From Bacillus sp. Marseille-Q3570 (GTDB lineage: Bacteria > Bacillota > Bacilli > Bacillales > Fictibacillaceae), in contig NZ_CAMGYZ010000017.1 of NCBI RefSeq assembly GCF_946151055.1, positions 1-64,000 of the forward strand: a DNA stretch of 64,000 nucleotides. The letters are read 5' to 3'. The number at the start of each line of letters is the position of its first letter. Position 1 is the stretch's first letter. Positions 30,511 to 40,325 of this stretch are shown here, piece by piece. The translations under genes were made by a program, and so were the position numbers. The notes beneath the pieces were generated by a model that was not told the origin of the DNA, made no database searches, and saw only the letters and a list, made by a program, of their open reading frames with translations.

Positions 30511-32457
30511 TTGGCTTTGAATGTTTCCCAAAAATTGATCAAGGACCATTTGATTTCAGGTGAAATGACACCTGGTAACGAAATCGGTTTGAAAATCGAC
30601 CAGACCCTTACTCAGGATGCGACTGGTACGATGGTGATGCTGGAATTGGAAGCTATGAAACTTGATCGGGCAAAAACAGAAGTATCAGCTCAATATGTCG
30701 ATCATAATATTATCCAGGAGGACAGCAAAAATCCGGATGACCATTTGTTTTTACAAAGTGCCACAAAGCGTTTCGGTTTGTACTACAGCCGTCCAGGAAA
30801 CGGTGTCAGTCATCCGGTTCATATGCAACGTCTCGCTATCCCTGGTAAAACGTTATTAGGCTCGGATTCTCATACATGTGCCAATGGCTGTATGGGTATG
30901 CTTGCCATGGGGGCAGGTGGAATTGATGTCGCGATGGCGATTGCTGGAGAGCCGATCTATATCAAAATGCCTCAAATCTGGGGCATCAAATTGACTGGAA
31001 AACTTCCAGAGTGGGTGAGCGCTAAGGATGTCATCCTCGAATTGCTGCGCCGTCATGATGTAAAAGGGGGTGTCGGTAAAATAATCGAGTATTATGGTCC
31101 AGGGCTGGAAAACTTGAGTACGATGGATCGTCATGTCATCGCGAACATGGGTGCAGAACTCGGAGCGACAACGACCGTCTTTCCATCCGATGATGAAGTG
31201 AAGCGCTTTTTAAAAAGCCAAAATCGAGAGAATGACTGGGTGGAAATCGTTGCCGATAAAGGTGCAACGTATGATCTGCATGAAGAAATCGATCTATCAG
31301 AGCTTGAGCCGATGATCGCCAAACCATCAAGTCCTGGGAATGTCGTCCCTGTTCGGGAAGTAGCTGGAGAACCGATCTATCAATCCTATATCGGATCCTC
31401 TGCAAATCCAGGATATCGGGATTTTGCGATAGCTGCTGAAATGATGAAAGGCAGAAGGGTTGCAGATGGCGTTTCCTTCGATATCAACCCGACGTCCAGA
31501 CAAATGTTGACAGACCTTGTCGATGATGGACATATCGGCAGCCTTCTCACTGCAGGTGGACGCTTGCATCAAGCAGGTTGTAACGGCTGTATCGGTATGG
31601 GCCAGGCACCGGCCACAGGGCGGAACAGCTTACGGACGACACCACGTAATTTTCCTGGGCGTTCCGGAACGAGAGAAGACAGCGTCTTCTTATGTAGTCC
31701 AGAAACAGCAGCAGCTTCTGCACTGACAGGAAAAATTACTGATCCAAGGACATTGGATATCACATATCCGAAAGTGAAAGACCCGGACCATCCGACGGTT
31801 GATGATGCGTTACTGAATAAGCCGCTTCCACCAGAAGAAGCTAAGAAAATCGAGCTTGTTAAAGGACCGAATATCGCTTCGATCCCTGAAATGGATGAAT
31901 TGCCGGATGAACTGGAATTACCGATTCTGTTGAAAATGAAAGATAACATCTCGACGGATGAAATCTTAGCGGGTGGTGCCCGGGTCCTTCCATACCGGAG
32001 CAACCTTCCGGAAATCAGTAAGTTCACCTTCGAGATCATTGATGAAACCTATTATGATCGTGCGATGGAAATCCAAAAGATAGGCGGCCATGCGATTGTC
32101 GGGGGCTTCAACTATGGTCAGGGATCAAGTAGGGAGCACGCTGCTCTTGCACCGAGATTTCTTGGCTTACGTGTCGCATTGGTCAAGGACTTTGCCCGGA
32201 TCCACTGGCAAAACCTCGTGAATTTTGGCGTCTTACCGCTAACGTTCAAGAATGAGGCAGATTTTGATCTGTTGGAAGAAGACGATATCATCCAACTGAA
32301 AAACCTGAGGGCACAGCTTAAACAGGGGAAAGAATTGACTGTCTTCTTAAAGGAAAAACAGAAAGAAATTCAAGCTCTCCATACCTTATCAGATCGTCAA
32401 GTAGACATCATGTTGAAAGGTGGACTGATCAACTGGGAGAGGGATCGACAACATTAA
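30511..32457 (+). CDS. Aconitate hydratase family protein (short, about 650-residue type)
   Basis: A 648-residue aconitase-superfamily enzyme, much shorter than CitB/AcnA (about 900). It includes the active-site and cluster regions GSDSHTCANGCMGMLAMGAGGIDVAMA, QAGCNGCIGMGQAPATGRNSLRTTPRNFPGRSG (two of the three cluster cysteines, substrate Arg) and CSPETAAASALTGKI, then a C-terminal swivelling domain with the GGFNYGQGSSREHAALAPRFLG motif. Likely substrates are citrate/isocitrate, but members of this size class can act on related acids. GGGGGAGA before TTG 30511 suggests that start; ATG 30469 is in frame but lacks a good ribosome site. A GTTCTGT..ACAGAAC inverted repeat lies about 60-95 bp upstream. 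Confidence 0.87.
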   Translation: MALNVSQKLIKDHLISGEMTPGNEIGLKIDQTLTQDATGTMVMLELEAMKLDRAKTEVSAQYVDHNIIQEDSKNPDDHLFLQSATKRFGLYYSRPGNGVSHPVHMQRLAIPGKTLLGSDSHTCANGCMGMLAMGAGGIDVAMAIAGEPIYIKMPQIWGIKLTGKLPEWVSAKDVILELLRRHDVKGGVGKIIEYYGPGLENLSTMDRHVIANMGAELGATTTVFPSDDEVKRFLKSQNRENDWVEIVADKGATYDLHEEIDLSELEPMIAKPSSPGNVVPVREVAGEPIYQSYIGSSANPGYRDFAIAAEMMKGRRVADGVSFDINPTSRQMLTDLVDDGHIGSLLTAGGRLHQAGCNGCIGMGQAPATGRNSLRTTPRNFPGRSGTREDSVFLCSPETAAASALTGKITDPRTLDITYPKVKDPDHPTVDDALLNKPLPPEEAKKIELVKGPNIASIPEMDELPDELELPILLKMKDNISTDEILAGGARVLPYRSNLPEISKFTFEIIDETYYDRAMEIQKIGGHAIVGGFNYGQGSSREHAALAPRFLGLRVALVKDFARIHWQNLVNFGVLPLTFKNEADFDLLEEDDIIQLKNLRAQLKQGKELTVFLKEKQKEIQALHTLSDRQVDIMLKGGLINWERDRQH

Positions 32458-32487
32458 ACGAACGCATCGAAGAAAGGAATGAGATCC

Positions 32488-32664
32488 ATGGTTGATCGGA
32501 ACCAAGTTTGTAAAGCGTGTGATGGCAGCGGGCTTTTAGCTGATGATGAGAATTGGCGATATAGCTGTACAGTTTGTGGTGGAGACGGCATTTTCGTCTC
32601 GGGAGACAAACCAGAACCGGATCACCTTTTTAAAGTAGATGAAAACAACCGGACAATGGAATAG
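32488..32664 (+). CDS. Small Cys4 zinc-ribbon-like protein
   Basis: A 58-residue protein with two CxxCxGxG-like motifs (CKACDGSG at residues 8-15 and CTVCGGDG at about 29-36), the pattern of DnaJ-type zinc-binding repeats. It probably binds one zinc or another metal ion. AAAGGA at 32474-32479 fits ATG 32488 better than the in-frame ATG 32479. It starts 30 bp after the aconitase-type gene and precedes that unit's terminator, so the two are co-transcribed and it may assist the Fe-S enzyme; this is inference. Confidence 0.75.
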   Translation: MVDRNQVCKACDGSGLLADDENWRYSCTVCGGDGIFVSGDKPEPDHLFKVDENNRTME

Positions 32665-32673
32665 AAATGAATG

Positions 32674-32710
32674 ATGGCTGTCTCCTGAATAGGGACAGCC
32701 ATTTTTTATT
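32674..32710 (+). terminator. Terminator of the aconitase-type unit
   Basis: TGGCTGTCTCC / GGGACAGCCA stem followed by TTTTTTATT. Confidence 0.88.
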
Positions 32711-32742
32711 AGATATGTTATGAATGCAGTTTCTAAAGGACA

Positions 32743-33696
32743 CTATCGATGGTTCGTCAAAATTTCAAGGACTTTCGAGACGAAAACCTCCTCATTGATT
32801 CTGAGTGCGATGCGTGAACAGCCCGGGCCGAAACAGTTTCGTGTTCCTGGACGGAAATCTGCGACACTTTCACCGCTCGTATATTCACCTGCATCTTCAA
32901 CATTGACTTCCCGTCTCCTGTATTGGAATAACCCATCAATTTCAAGTGCAGCCATCAAGGCCGCCAAATCATGCTGTGGTGTACCCTCAATACCTGGTTC
33001 AAGTTGCTGATATACCTCGTAATAAAAGTCCAGGATCGGTTTGATGAGTTCTTCTAAAGCGGAATCTGCATGGGAATCGATGAAATTGACTTCTTCGGGA
33101 GTGAGGATCGCGTCCCTTGTCACATTTAAAGGAATGATCGTAAGGTTCTTGACATTCTGTGTAATGAAATCCGCCGCGATTGGATCACCAAAAAAGTTCG
33201 CTTCCGCTACCTCGGTTGCGTTGCCTGGAACGTGGAATGCACCGCCCATCAAATAGGTTTCCTTTACATCATCCATCACTTCAGGACTTAAATAATGGGC
33301 AATAGCTAGTGAAGTGCATCGTCCCACATTCACAATCGTAACTTCTTTAGGATTTTCTTTGATCAAACGGAACAGCTTGCTGAAATTTGTCCGATTCGCG
33401 TATCGTTCTTCAGGAATCGGGGGATCAATCGGGCCAAGGCCTTCTGCCCCATGGATGTCAGGAAAAAAGATGGGATCTTCACCGCTCAGGGGACGTGTCG
33501 CACCGGCAATGACTGGGATATCAGTACGGCCGGCAAGCTCGAGCAAATACTCGACATTCCGATAGGCTTTTTCCCTATCGATGTTCCCGTAACCACTGAC
33601 GACTCCGATCAAATCTACTTCTGGATTTTTCAACGCATAAATCAATGCAATTGCATCATCTATACCTGTATCTGCAAATAAGATTATTTTCTTCAT
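32743..33696 (-). CDS. Inosine-uridine-preferring-type nucleoside hydrolase
   Basis: A 317-residue nucleoside hydrolase that splits ribonucleosides into base and ribose, using a bound Ca ion. The N-terminal Ca site is FADTGIDDAIALIYAL (Asp9, Asp13, Asp14), followed by GVVSGYGNID in place of the usual TVxGN segment, VGRCTSLA, MGGAFHVPGNATEVAEANFFGDPIAADFI, and IIPLNVT. Family length is normal. The late Asp-His-like GTPQHDLAALMA supplies the catalytic His region. GATGAGGTGAAGAA precedes ATG 33696. No neighbours in nucleoside metabolism, so its specificity is open. Confidence 0.9.
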   Translation of the reverse strand: MKKIILFADTGIDDAIALIYALKNPEVDLIGVVSGYGNIDREKAYRNVEYLLELAGRTDIPVIAGATRPLSGEDPIFFPDIHGAEGLGPIDPPIPEERYANRTNFSKLFRLIKENPKEVTIVNVGRCTSLAIAHYLSPEVMDDVKETYLMGGAFHVPGNATEVAEANFFGDPIAADFITQNVKNLTIIPLNVTRDAILTPEEVNFIDSHADSALEELIKPILDFYYEVYQQLEPGIEGTPQHDLAALMAALEIDGLFQYRRREVNVEDAGEYTSGESVADFRPGTRNCFGPGCSRIALRINEEVFVSKVLEILTNHR

Positions 33697-33720
33697 TTCT
33701 TCACCTCATCCTATCCTATG

Positions 33721-33753
33721 AAAAAAGGACAAGCATGGCTTGGATGCTTGTCC
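33721..33753 (-). terminator. Terminator of the secreted lipase gene
   Basis: Minus-strand GGACAAGCAT / ATGCTTGTCC stem followed by TTTTTTC. Confidence 0.85.
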
Positions 33754-33787
33754 TGTGGGACTTTTTCAAAAGGAAGAGGTTGTATCT

Positions 33788-34648
33788 TTATTCGGAGGTT
33801 GTGACTCTTTCCGGATCAGCCGGTCCTGCGTGTTCGAGTGCATCAAAGACAAAGTTGAAGGCAAGGGGATCTTGAGCGATGAATTGATGATCGACCTGAT
33901 CGTAAGGGTAATGATCCTGGATGGTGATGTTGCTTACCATGGCAGCAGCTCCATTCAAGAAGGCTGAAGAGTAAGGCACGACCACTTCATCATTTCTCGT
34001 TGTAACCACCGTGTAAGAGGTATCTCCAGGAGTTTCGTCATCCATGTTCAAATTCGTTAAAAAATCCGATCCTTGCAGCTGTTGTTGACAAGCGATACAA
34101 GAACTGAGATCTGATCCGGTTTCCGTCAGTTCCCTGAAGCCGGCAAGACCATCCGTTCCATGGTTGGATGGAACAAGTCCGATCAGATCCTCGACTTTTT
34201 CACCCTCGACAAGGAACTTCATGAAATAACGTGGCATCATTCCACCCTGACTGTGCCCGACAATCGATACTTTTTCTGCTCCAGTCAGATCGAGCACTTT
34301 TTCAATAAAGATTTTGAGCTCTTCAGCTGACTCTTCGATCGGCCCGGTTGAAGGACCCGCAGTACTGAACCCATAGTTCAAAGCGAATACGCAATAGCCT
34401 TTTTCTTTTAACGCCGGGGAAAGATTGATGAAGTTCCGTTCCATTGTTTCAAAAGTTCCGGGAACAAGTACGACTGGTTCGGGATGCTCTGTGCTAGACT
34501 TACAGTTTGGATCATTCGCTCCAGGTGGGGGAGGTCCTTCTTCAAGCAAAAATCCCGAATCACTTATGGCTTTGGCTTGATGATGATCAAGTGCGGCAAT
34601 AGCAGCAAACAGCAGGATAGAGAAGACGATCTTGTACATTTTTTTCAC
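33788..34648 (-). CDS. Secreted lipase / alpha-beta hydrolase
   Basis: A 286-residue exported protein; the signal peptide is about residues 1-26 (MYKIVFSILLFAAIAALDHHQAKA). The hydrolase core has the oxyanion region VVLVPGTFETMERNF, the nucleophile elbow VGHSQGGMMPRY, and candidate acid and His in the C-terminal third (TTRNDEVVVPYSS and DHYPYDQVDHQFIA). Two Cys (CIACQQQ) may form a disulfide. The plan matches class I.4-like or triacylglycerol lipases of Actinobacteria and Bacillus; substrate unknown. GTG 34648 follows GAAGGTGAA. Single gene. Confidence 0.85.
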   Translation of the reverse strand: MKKMYKIVFSILLFAAIAALDHHQAKAISDSGFLLEEGPPPPGANDPNCKSSTEHPEPVVLVPGTFETMERNFINLSPALKEKGYCVFALNYGFSTAGPSTGPIEESAEELKIFIEKVLDLTGAEKVSIVGHSQGGMMPRYFMKFLVEGEKVEDLIGLVPSNHGTDGLAGFRELTETGSDLSSCIACQQQLQGSDFLTNLNMDDETPGDTSYTVVTTRNDEVVVPYSSAFLNGAAAMVSNITIQDHYPYDQVDHQFIAQDPLAFNFVFDALEHAGPADPERVTTSE

Positions 34649-34829
34649 AAATTCACCTTCATTTCAAAGATTGGTTAGTCATTATTAAATAGCAAGGGAA
34701 TGACGAGGTCAATCACGTTAAGGAGAAAACCGGATAAATGTGCACTAAGACTCATTTTATTCAAAATAGAGGTTAATCTTGTTGCGATGATTTAAAATGA
34801 AGGTAATCCAGTGAAAGAGGGTGAGTTGA

Positions 34830-35759
34830 TTGACAAGTAATCTTGAAGTGAGAATTGCTGATTTGACCAGGAATGACAAAGGCGATTTGAAAGGACAAGA
34901 TGTCACTGTCAAAGGATACCTTGCCGCAAAACCCGATGAGCCGCTTGACGATGGGTACAACTATCCTTTTATCGATGAGGATATGAATGGAATCCTCGTC
35001 AAGTCGAAAAAGAAGCTTGATGATCTTGAGCCAGGTAAGTGGTTTGACGTACACGGAAGACTGGATGAAGATCACCTGCAAGAAATGCATGTCACGTCTG
35101 AAACAGACATCACAAAATCCGATGCTCAGCAAGAATCTCCTTCCCACTCACGCCAATTTTCATCCTCAGTTAAAAAAGTAGTCGATGGCGACACCATTCA
35201 CTTAGAAAAAGCTGTATTAGGGACGACGAAAGTCCGCTTTGTTTCAATCGACACCCCGGAAACGAATTACCAGGGAGATTCTCAGGGATATTATGCAGAA
35301 GAAGCGACGAGACAGCTTCAAAATCTTTTGCCTGAGGGTGAGGATGTATCGATACGTGTCGGTGATGAAGCCTTCGATCAATATGGACGCTTGCTCGCAA
35401 TTGTCTTGAAAAAAGAACATAATATCAATAGAGAAATGATTGAGATCGGTATGGCAGTACCTTATTTCATCTATCCGAATTTGGACAACTTTGAAGAGTA
35501 TGGGGATGCTGTCGTTCGAGCGAAAGAAGCGGGCAGGGGACTATGGAATCCTGACCGGCCGATCGATGAACTTCCATACGAGTTCCGTTTCAACAAACGT
35601 GGTGGCCCGAATAAATTTGTCGGGCATTTCGAAACGAAGCAATACGTTGAGCCGGAAAAATGGGAGAGCATCCCGATCGAATACCGCGTCTTCTTTTTAA
35701 AAGAAAAAGACGCAATTGACGCAGGTTATAAAAAGAATTCAGAAGCACCAGGATGTTAA
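34830..35759 (+). CDS. Thermonuclease (SNase-fold) protein with N-terminal OB-like domain
   Basis: A 309-residue protein. Residues 1-85 form an OB-like nucleic-acid-binding domain (LKGQDVTVKGYLAAKPDE ... ILVKSKKKLDDLEPGKWFDVHGRLDED). A short linker leads to a staphylococcal-nuclease domain from about 110: KKVVDGDTIHLE (Ca ligand Asp), VRFVSIDTPETN (Arg, Asp and catalytic-Glu regions), FDQYGRLLAIV (Arg) and ARGLWNP-like GRGLWNP. The C-terminus ends in a short Arg/Lys-rich tail and a final Cys. No signal peptide is seen from TTG 34830, unlike most secreted SNases, so it may act inside the cell or have an alternative start. GAGGGTGAG precedes the TTG. Confidence 0.83.
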   Translation: MTSNLEVRIADLTRNDKGDLKGQDVTVKGYLAAKPDEPLDDGYNYPFIDEDMNGILVKSKKKLDDLEPGKWFDVHGRLDEDHLQEMHVTSETDITKSDAQQESPSHSRQFSSSVKKVVDGDTIHLEKAVLGTTKVRFVSIDTPETNYQGDSQGYYAEEATRQLQNLLPEGEDVSIRVGDEAFDQYGRLLAIVLKKEHNINREMIEIGMAVPYFIYPNLDNFEEYGDAVVRAKEAGRGLWNPDRPIDELPYEFRFNKRGGPNKFVGHFETKQYVEPEKWESIPIEYRVFFLKEKDAIDAGYKKNSEAPGC

Positions 35760-35769
35760 TAGAGATGAC

Positions 35770-35800
35770 GAATCCCGCCTATGATGGCGGGATTTTTCTA
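35770..35800 (+). terminator. Terminator of the nuclease gene
   Basis: AATCCCGCC / GGCGGGATT stem, then TTTCTA. Confidence 0.9.
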
Positions 35801-35810
35801 TATTGATGAA

Positions 35811-35902
35811 GTGAACAGATTACCTTGGAAAGTGAACAGATTATCTATGGAGTGAACAGAATAATCGGAGAAGTGAACAGAATATTCCGAAAGGCGAACA
35901 GA
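35811..35902. repeat. GTGAACAGA direct-repeat array, period about 21 bp
   Basis: Five units at 35811, 35832, 35852, 35873 and 35894 (the last GCGAACAGA). Spacings 21, 20, 21, 21. The array ends 60 bp before the SDR gene. Confidence 0.88.
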
Positions 35903-35962
35903 TTGAATCCTTTCTGAAAGGGGTACATTGATAGATAGATTGTCTAGAGAGGAGCATCTTTC

Positions 35963-36712
35963 GTGTCATTCAAGAACAAGGTGGTTATCGTAACAGGTGC
36001 AGCGAATGGAATCGGAAAATCGATCGCTAAGGAATATGCGGGGAACGGTGCAAAGGTGGTTCTCGCGGATCTTGATGAAACACAAGGAAAGCGTGTGATC
36101 GATGAAATCACTATGCAAGGTAGCGAAGCTTATTTCCTCAAAACAGATGTACGGAACGAAACCGACATCATCAGCCTCATCAACCAAACGAAGAGTGAGG
36201 TTGGTCCGATCGATATTCTAATTAATAATGCGGGAATTTCCGAATTCAAATCACCATATGAACTTACCGTAGACGAGTGGGATAACATCATCAATACGAA
36301 TTTGAGAAGCGTATTCCTCTGTTCGCGTGAGGCAGCGAAACATATGCGTCAAAATGAAGAAGGGGGAGCGATCGTCAATATCGCATCCACCCGAGCCAGT
36401 ATGTCAGAGCCCAACTCGGAAGCTTATGCGGCTTCGAAAGGGGGAATCACCTCGATCACACACGCGCTTTCTGCATCTTTTTCAGCTGATAAGATCACTG
36501 TAAATGCAATATCTCCAGGCTGGATTGAAACTGGAAAGTATGAAGAACTTAGAGATATCGATCATGAACAGCATCTGTCCAAACGTGTCGGAAAACCGGA
36601 GGATATCGCTCGTGCCTGTCTGTACTTAACTGATGAAAAGAACGACTTCGTAACCGGAGCGAACCTCGTCATTGATGGCGGTATGACAAGAAAGATGATT
36701 TATGAACATTGA
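35963..36712 (+). CDS. Short-chain dehydrogenase/reductase (SDR)
   Basis: A classical SDR of 249 residues. Cofactor motif VTGAANGIGKS at residues 10-20, with acidic residues in VLADLDE that favour NAD, NNAG in ILINNAGIS, the catalytic Ser in IVNIASTRAS and YAASK as the Tyr-Lys pair, then the PG motif NAISPGWIETG. The ending TGANLVIDGGMTRKM is typical. The oxidised substrate is unknown; relatives act on sugars or short-chain alcohols. GAGAGGAGC precedes GTG 35963. The 21-bp repeat array lies directly upstream. Confidence 0.9.
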   Translation: MSFKNKVVIVTGAANGIGKSIAKEYAGNGAKVVLADLDETQGKRVIDEITMQGSEAYFLKTDVRNETDIISLINQTKSEVGPIDILINNAGISEFKSPYELTVDEWDNIINTNLRSVFLCSREAAKHMRQNEEGGAIVNIASTRASMSEPNSEAYAASKGGITSITHALSASFSADKITVNAISPGWIETGKYEELRDIDHEQHLSKRVGKPEDIARACLYLTDEKNDFVTGANLVIDGGMTRKMIYEH

Positions 36713-36729
36713 ATCGATAAAAAAGAAGA

Positions 36730-36767
36730 TGATCCCAACCAAATGCTGTGGCTGGGATCACCTTTTA
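36730..36767. terminator. Bidirectional-looking terminator between SDR and metH
   Basis: TGATCCCA / TGGGATCA stem with A-rich left flank and CCTTTTA right flank, between convergent genes. Confidence 0.75.
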
Positions 36768-36775
36768 CTATACTA

Positions 36776-36866
36776 CTTAAAGAAAGTATAAAATACTTTC
36801 TTCAGTATAAGCGCAACTAAGGCTCAGCCTGTGCCAAAGGCTTGGCTTTGCCAAGTTTTCTTTAAA
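36776..36866. repeat. TTAAAGAAA...TTTCTTTAAA MITE-like repeat, most complete copy
   Basis: About 91 bp with terminal inverted repeats (TTAAAGAAA / TTTCTTTAA), an internal AAGTATAAAATACTTTCTT hairpin, then AGCGCAACTAAGGCTCAGCCTG and GGCTTGGCTTTGCCAAG. It abuts the metH stop. Other copies: 151 (partial), 19314, 22501, 26473, 28738 and 42224 (inverted). No coding capacity. Confidence 0.88.
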
Positions 36867-39800
36867 TCAATCACCATTCATGACGTTGAAATAGCGTGCT
36901 TCTGGATGTGCGAATACGATTGCGGATACGGAAGCTTCTGGTTCCATCATATAACCATCGGTCAGTTCGATACCGATTTCTTCTGGTTGGATAAGTTTGA
37001 ACAACTTCTCCTGATCTTCCAATTCTGGACAGGCAGGATAGCCGAAGGAGAAGCGTTGACCTTGATAGCGGGCGGAAAAGCGTTCTCTCATCGTAAAATC
37101 AACTGAATCCGGGAAGCCCCACTGGTCACGGATCTGCTGATGGATCAGTTCCGCGAATCCTTCTGCGGTTTCGAGTGCAAGAGCTTGGAGCGCGTGGCTT
37201 TCCAGGTACCGTCCTTCTTCTTTCATCTGGGTGGCGAGTTGACGGATTCCTCTCCCTGCAGTTACCGAAAAGAAGCAAACATAGTCCATTAGTCCGCTGT
37301 CTTTCGTTTTCAAATAATCAGCCAGACATAAATGAGGTTCTTTCGGCTGTCTAGGAAACTCGAATTGTTCAATGACTCTCGTATGATCGTCCGGGTCATA
37401 GATCAAGACCTTTTCATCTTCCGCCTGAGCAGGAAAGAATTGATAGGCAGCAGCTGGTTGGATCAGACCTTCTACTTTTGCCTTGAGCAGGAGTTGATCG
37501 ACCACCGCTTTGACATTGAGCGCTTTTTCATCCTTTACGTCTAGCAATCTCGAAACCTTGCCTTTGACTCCAAGATGGTGTCCCAATAGCATCTGCCAGT
37601 TGATATATGGTTCGATATGCGAGATTGAATGATTCTTCAAAATATGTCGTTTCGTATCCCTTGGAATGAAAACCTGGACATCCCGCGAAACCTTGGACCG
37701 TACTTTGACGGCAACTCCGGCACCCCCTCCAGAATCGGTTTGAAGAACGGGTTCAGCGGTATTCCTTTTCTTCTCTTCGTGAGCCCCGATAAGTTCCTCG
37801 AATCCGGCTGGTGTTTGGATTTGATTCGCCAGTGAGAGACCGGTCATTGCGTCTTTAGCATATAATACAAGGCCGTTGTATCCGTTCGAAATTTTCGTAT
37901 CGGTGAATTTCCTTGATAACGCAGCGCCGCCAACCATAATCGGTATTGAAATGTCCGCTTGCTGCATATCACTAGCGGTGATGACCATCTGCTGTGCCGA
38001 TTTGACTAAGAGTCCAGAAAGACCGATGATATCCGGGTTTTCCTTCCTTACCGCTTCAATCAAAGCCGCAGGGGTCACTTTGATTCCTAAATCGACGACG
38101 TCAAAGCCGTTGTTACTGAGGATGATGTCGACCAGGTTTTTACCGATATCGTGCACATCGCCCTTGACTGTCGCCAAAATGATCTTCCCTTTTGACGACC
38201 TGGTATCGTTCTTTTCCATATAGGGCTCTAAAAAAGCGACGGAGGCTTTCATCACTTCCGCACTTTGAAGAACCTCGGCTACGATGAGTTGATTGTCGTT
38301 GAATAGACGGCCGACTTCCTTCATGCCTTCCATCAACGGACCATTGATGATGTCTAAAGGCTTATCGTATTTTCCCAGCGCTTTTTCGAGATCAGGGAGC
38401 AGCCCTTCTTTCGTACCTTCGACCACATAATACGCAATCCGCTCTTCGAGTGTCATTTTCGGAAGCAGTGATTTGACTTCTTTCTTTTTCCCTCTATAAA
38501 ATTCAGTGAATTTGGCAAGCACGTCATCTGTCGTTCGGAAAAGCAGATCTTCCGCCATCTGGATCTCTTCCTGCGGAATCGAGGCGAAACGTTCGAGCTT
38601 TTCTGTATTGACGATTGCATAATCCAAACCAGCCTGGGTGCAATGATAGAGATACACGGCATTCAATACTTCCCGGCCGACAGGAGGAAGGCCGAATGAG
38701 ACATTGCTTACCCCCAGGATCGTCAGGCATTCAGGAAACTGTTCCTTGATGAGTCGAATTGCCTCGACGGTCTCGTTAGCTGAACCAATATATTGTTCGT
38801 CCCCGGTACCGACTGGAAAAACCAGCGGATCAAAGATGATGTCGGTAGGGGAAAGTCCATACTTGTTGACAAGAAGGTCATACGAGCGTTTGGCGATCTC
38901 AAGCTTCCGTTCGACCGTCACACCCATGCCTTCCTCATCTATCGTGCCCACGACAACCGCGCCTCCGTACTTATGAAGGAGTGGGACGATCGCTTCGAAT
39001 CGCTCTTCACCATCTTCCAGGTTGATCGAATTGATGATGGATTTACCCTGGGAATACTTCAGTGCGGTTTCGATGACATCTTCGTCTGTGGAATCAATGA
39101 CAAGAGGGACCTTGACCTTCTTGACGACTTCCTGGATGAAGACCTCCATATCCGCCAGTTCATCACTGTCCGGATCCGCGAGACAGATATCGATGACATG
39201 CGCGCCTCGTTTTACTTGAGCTCTCGCAATTTCTGCAGCTTCTTCAAACTTCTTTTCAGCAATCAACCGTTTGAATTTCCTGGAACCGATGACGTTTGTC
39301 CGTTCACCGACCATGATCGGACGCAGATCGGGACTATCATATAAAAACGGCTCGATTCCGGAGACCATGTGGAGTTCTTTTTCAGGAAGTGTCCGCGGTT
39401 TGTAACCGGACAGTTTCGTCGCGATCGCTTTGATATGTTCCGGTGTCGTTCCGCAGCATCCACCTACGATGTTCAGCCATCCTTTTTCTGCAAATCCGGC
39501 AAGCTTCGTCGCTAGAGATTCTGGTGTTTCATGATATTGACCTTCTTCATCAGGCAGTCCGGCATTCGGATAACAGCTTATAGCTGACGTTGAAAGATCC
39601 GCGAGAGCACGTACATGATCCTGCATGAATTCTGGTCCGGTGGCGCAGTTCAAGCCGACAGCGATCGGGTTCATATGTTTCAGTGAAATATAGAACGATT
39701 CGATCGTCTGGCCGGCAAGGGTCGTCCCCATCGGCTCGATCGTACCGGATACGATCAATGGAACTCTCCGGCCCGTTTCCTCAAACGCTTTCTGGATGCC

Positions 39801-40325
39801 TGAAAAACCAGCTTTAACGTTAAGCATATCCTGGCTCGTTTCGAGAAGTAACAAGTCAACATCACCATCTAAAAGTCCTCTTGCTTGCTCAGCGTATGAA
39901 TCCGTCAATTCGTCAAAGGTCGTTCCACCTGTGACGCTCAGCGTTTTCGTAGTCGGGCCGAGTGCTCCAGCTACGAACCTCGGCCGATCTGGGATTGAAA
40001 TTTTCCTTGCCGCCTTTTTGGCGATTTCGGCTCCTGTTTTATTGATTTCATAGGCTCTGTGTCCGAGTTCGTATTCATCCAATACGAGGCTTGTGCCACC
40101 GAATGTATTTGTTTCGATGATATCTGCACCCGCTTCGAGATAGGTGGTATGGATGGATTCGATCAGATCTGGCGCAGTTATGTTCAAGTATTCATTACAT
40201 CCATCATAAAATTCACCGCCAAAATCGTCAGGGGTCAACTGGGCCTGTTGCAGCATCGTCCCCATCGCGCCATCCATGATCAGGATTCTTTTATTCAATT
40301 GTTGTTCAAATGGTTGATTAGACAT
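36867..40325 (-). CDS. metH: Cobalamin-dependent methionine synthase MetH
   Basis: Methylates homocysteine to methionine with methyl-tetrahydrofolate via B12. The 1152-residue protein has all four modules: homocysteine domain (about 1-320) with zinc ligands in [11 protein letters not shown] and [11 protein letters not shown], pterin-binding domain (about 345-600, [14 protein letters not shown]), B12 cap and binding domains (about 640-880) with the axial-His motif [10 protein letters not shown] and [13 protein letters not shown], and the AdoMet activation domain (about 910-1152) with GFPACPE-like GYPACPE and RYFNVMNGD end. AGGAGGCTACAAA fixes ATG 40325. Its start overlaps the yitJ-like gene by 8 bp. 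Both are under the S-box leader. Confidence 0.97.
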   Translation of the reverse strand: MSNQPFEQQLNKRILIMDGAMGTMLQQAQLTPDDFGGEFYDGCNEYLNITAPDLIESIHTTYLEAGADIIETNTFGGTSLVLDEYELGHRAYEINKTGAEIAKKAARKISIPDRPRFVAGALGPTTKTLSVTGGTTFDELTDSYAEQARGLLDGDVDLLLLETSQDMLNVKAGFSGIQKAFEETGRRVPLIVSGTIEPMGTTLAGQTIESFYISLKHMNPIAVGLNCATGPEFMQDHVRALADLSTSAISCYPNAGLPDEEGQYHETPESLATKLAGFAEKGWLNIVGGCCGTTPEHIKAIATKLSGYKPRTLPEKELHMVSGIEPFLYDSPDLRPIMVGERTNVIGSRKFKRLIAEKKFEEAAEIARAQVKRGAHVIDICLADPDSDELADMEVFIQEVVKKVKVPLVIDSTDEDVIETALKYSQGKSIINSINLEDGEERFEAIVPLLHKYGGAVVVGTIDEEGMGVTVERKLEIAKRSYDLLVNKYGLSPTDIIFDPLVFPVGTGDEQYIGSANETVEAIRLIKEQFPECLTILGVSNVSFGLPPVGREVLNAVYLYHCTQAGLDYAIVNTEKLERFASIPQEEIQMAEDLLFRTTDDVLAKFTEFYRGKKKEVKSLLPKMTLEERIAYYVVEGTKEGLLPDLEKALGKYDKPLDIINGPLMEGMKEVGRLFNDNQLIVAEVLQSAEVMKASVAFLEPYMEKNDTRSSKGKIILATVKGDVHDIGKNLVDIILSNNGFDVVDLGIKVTPAALIEAVRKENPDIIGLSGLLVKSAQQMVITASDMQQADISIPIMVGGAALSRKFTDTKISNGYNGLVLYAKDAMTGLSLANQIQTPAGFEELIGAHEEKKRNTAEPVLQTDSGGGAGVAVKVRSKVSRDVQVFIPRDTKRHILKNHSISHIEPYINWQMLLGHHLGVKGKVSRLLDVKDEKALNVKAVVDQLLLKAKVEGLIQPAAAYQFFPAQAEDEKVLIYDPDDHTRVIEQFEFPRQPKEPHLCLADYLKTKDSGLMDYVCFFSVTAGRGIRQLATQMKEEGRYLESHALQALALETAEGFAELIHQQIRDQWGFPDSVDFTMRERFSARYQGQRFSFGYPACPELEDQEKLFKLIQPEEIGIELTDGYMMEPEASVSAIVFAHPEARYFNVMNGD

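Noticed and set aside
36867-37106. Plus-strand frames inside metH
   Set aside because: Shadow frames of a long, clearly conserved minus-strand gene.
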